Shown: positions 60,001 through 63,000 of the stretch, piece after piece
How the letters are laid out: each line of letters opens with the position of its first letter
How positions within the stretch are numbered: the first letter of the stretch is position 1
NCBI GenBank assembly: GCA_903813345.2
Contig: CAIIXF020000001.1
Span: 4,030,001-4,094,000 of the forward strand
DNA length: 64,000 bases
Reading direction: 5' to 3'
From: Owenia fusiformis
Taxonomy: Eukaryota; Annelida; Polychaeta; Sabellida; Oweniidae
The notes under the pieces: model-generated
What the model saw: only the letters and a program-made list of their open reading frames with translations
What the model was told of the DNA's origin: nothing
The model's database searches: none
Made by a program: the position numbers and the translations under genes

Positions 60001-63000
60001 AGGATGTGTATGGAGCCATTGGTCTGGAATGATGACATAGGGGGTTGTGCATTCAATTCTGTCCCGGACACATGTGATGATTCTGTCACGCAATGCTATG
60101 GTAATTTGCTTACATATATATTTGCTTGTATGTACCACAATACCACTTCTCAGAATTTTAATGCTTTGAGAATGTTTGAAAAGGATGTGAGAAAATCAAT
60201 GAAAATCATGCATATATTATGCACCATCAAAACACATTAAGTCACATTCAAAGTATGTTAAGAACTTCGTGCAATTTTGAATTGACTTGCAAAAGAAAAA
60301 CCCTGAATCGCTCATGCTTCTACCCATCAACTGAATTAATTTAATATGCCTATTTTCAGATCCCGTGCCCACCCCTAAACCATGTGACACTGAGGGAGAT
60401 CCAGACAGTAAGTTGCTTCCCAACAATACATTAGACTTGAACCAACATTTACATCAGCAATGAACACTATCATTTAACAGGCAATATGAACCATTAAACT
60501 GACTATAATTGACTAATGCTTACACCAGAAATGTTACTTACATGCTAAAAGTTATAGATACACATTCACTTCAACTCACACTTACAAACACCGATACTAC
60601 ACTAGGAATACAGACATAGTGAACTAATACTATGAATCATAATGACACTTATAATCATAACTTATAGAGTGTTGTGAGAGAGGAATAACATGGGACGATC
60701 ACACAACTGGTACTGGCAATATCTACACAATAAACCCAGAGCGACCAGATATTTACCAAGTATGCAACAAAAACCACAAGTGTCCACGCAGCAGCTTCAA
60801 TGTTACATCATGCAGCTGCAACCCAGTAGAAAGTGAGTAGAAAATGCTGCGGACTTATCTAAATTTTTGTAACAGTAAGTAAGACAACATACGAGTGTAA
60901 GTAGGCAACAAACGAGTGTAAGTAGACAACATACAAGTGTAAGTACACAACACATGAGTGTAAGTATGCAACATATGAGTGTAAGTAGGCAACATACGAG
61001 TGTAAGTAGACAACATACGAGTGTAAGTAGACAACACATGAGTGTAAGTATGCAACATATGAGTGTAAGTAGGCAACATACGAGTGTAAGTAGACAACAT
61101 ATGAGTGTAAGTAGGCAACATACGAGTGTAATTAGGCAACATACAAGTGTTAGTAGACAACATATGAGTGTAAGTATGCAACATATGAGTGTAAGTAGGC
61201 AACATACGAGTGTAAGTAGACAACATACAAGTGTAAGTAGACAACATACAAGTGTAAGTAGACAACACATGAGTGTAAGTAGACAACATACGAGTGTAAG
61301 TAGACAACATATGAGTGTAAGTAGACAACATACAAGTGTAAGTAGACAACATATGAGTGTAAGTAGACAACATACAAGTGTAAGTAGACAACATATGGGT
61401 GTAAGTAGACAACATATGAGTGTAAGTAGACAACATACAAGTGTAAGTAGACAACATATGAGTGTAAGTAGACAGAACGTCCCATTTCTCACTTAAATCA
61501 CAATAAATTAGATGCAAGTAGAAATTGATTTTCATCATTAAATATTCAAAATTTAGTCAAAGCGATATCATATTTGAAATTAACAGACAAAATTGCATCT
61601 ACAAACGAAGTTTTAAAACTTGTAGATCAACTCTGAAATTTTCTTTTCTTTGAAACATCACATCAAATTTTGAGATTTCCCATTGGCTCATTTGTTATGG
61701 GGCTCTTAATGGGAAAACCTGAATGTGTAGTCCCAAAGACATAAACTTCAAACATGTGTACTATACATATGAATGGGCTTATTTCCAGCTAACTGTGACT
61801 GTATGTACTGGTCCTTTTCTGCACCAGCTCCATTTGCTGATAAGAACCAAGGTGTCCCATTCACCAGGGGAAGCTGTAGAGCAGATGTAGATAATTCCGG
61901 AACTTTGGTCTGCGATGGTGAGAGCCCAGCAGAGTTGAAATATATGCAACTGGCCTATTTTGATTATGGTTTCACAATGTTTGCCAGCTTTGCCCCTGAC
62001 CTCAATGGGGTAGTGACCACAAATGAGGGCATTAATGGGCCAAGTGTTGAGGCTACAGTTAGTGGAGATACAGTCACAGTCACTGTTGGGGAAGTGAGCT
62101 TGTCTACAGCTTATGTGAGTATACAATTTTGAAAACTAGATGGCATGATATAGCAATGCATATTGGTTTATAAAGTCACAGTTACTGTTGTTTCAGTTAT
62201 TTTTTCATTTATTGTTGTCTCAGTTATTTTTTAGATACAGTTGTTTCAGTAACTGTTCTTTTAGATAGTGTTCATACAGTTACTATACTTTCTCAAAATG
62301 GCATTGTTGATCTTACAAAAGACGACATAAACTTAACTTGACTGATTTCATAGTTATGATACTCAATTGCGATACTTTAACTATTATTTATGAAACTGTA
62401 TTTTTATTTTCAGAGTGGTTCTTCTGGTTCTAAATGGTTTGTATTCACCAAGGAAACAAGCAGTAAAACAGTGTCCCTTTATGTGGGTGACTCCAGCAGC
62501 TTTTCAAAGACTGAGACCCTATTACCAGCAAACTGTAAGTGAACCTTGCACCATACATAAAAGTGACCATAAATTAATAATAAATTAAAGAACATTTTCA
62601 CATTTCAATTGCTTTATGAATCATTGCAGACAATCCCAAAGGGAACAGATGTACCTTGAAACTTGGGTTGACAGCATCAACATATGACAGTGTAAGTGGA
62701 AAGCATACAATAATGAAAGAAGACAGCATACAACAATGTTTAAGACAGCATTTTAATATTTCATAGAAATTGGATAAAAGGAGAATTGTAAATATTGGCT
62801 CCTTCCACATTCAACTTTGCTGTGCAAAATAATAATAAAAAAGATTAAACCACACGAGTTTTCCTATAATTTTTAAATATTTTACATGTTTTTACTCAAG
62901 GATGTTTTATATTTTAAATGATATATTCATATTTTTATACTTATAGTAACAGCTTTACAAATCTTTTACAAATCTATCAATTTTGTTTTAGTTTGGCCTG

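Noticed and set aside
60873-61480. CRISPR-like array
   Set aside because: The units are contiguous without unique spacers and sit in an animal intron.
60803-61538. Long Leu/Cys-, Ser/Tyr- or Gln/His-rich frames on both strands
   Set aside because: They arise because the 21-bp unit is a multiple of three. They lie inside an intron with good donor and acceptor and have no domain.
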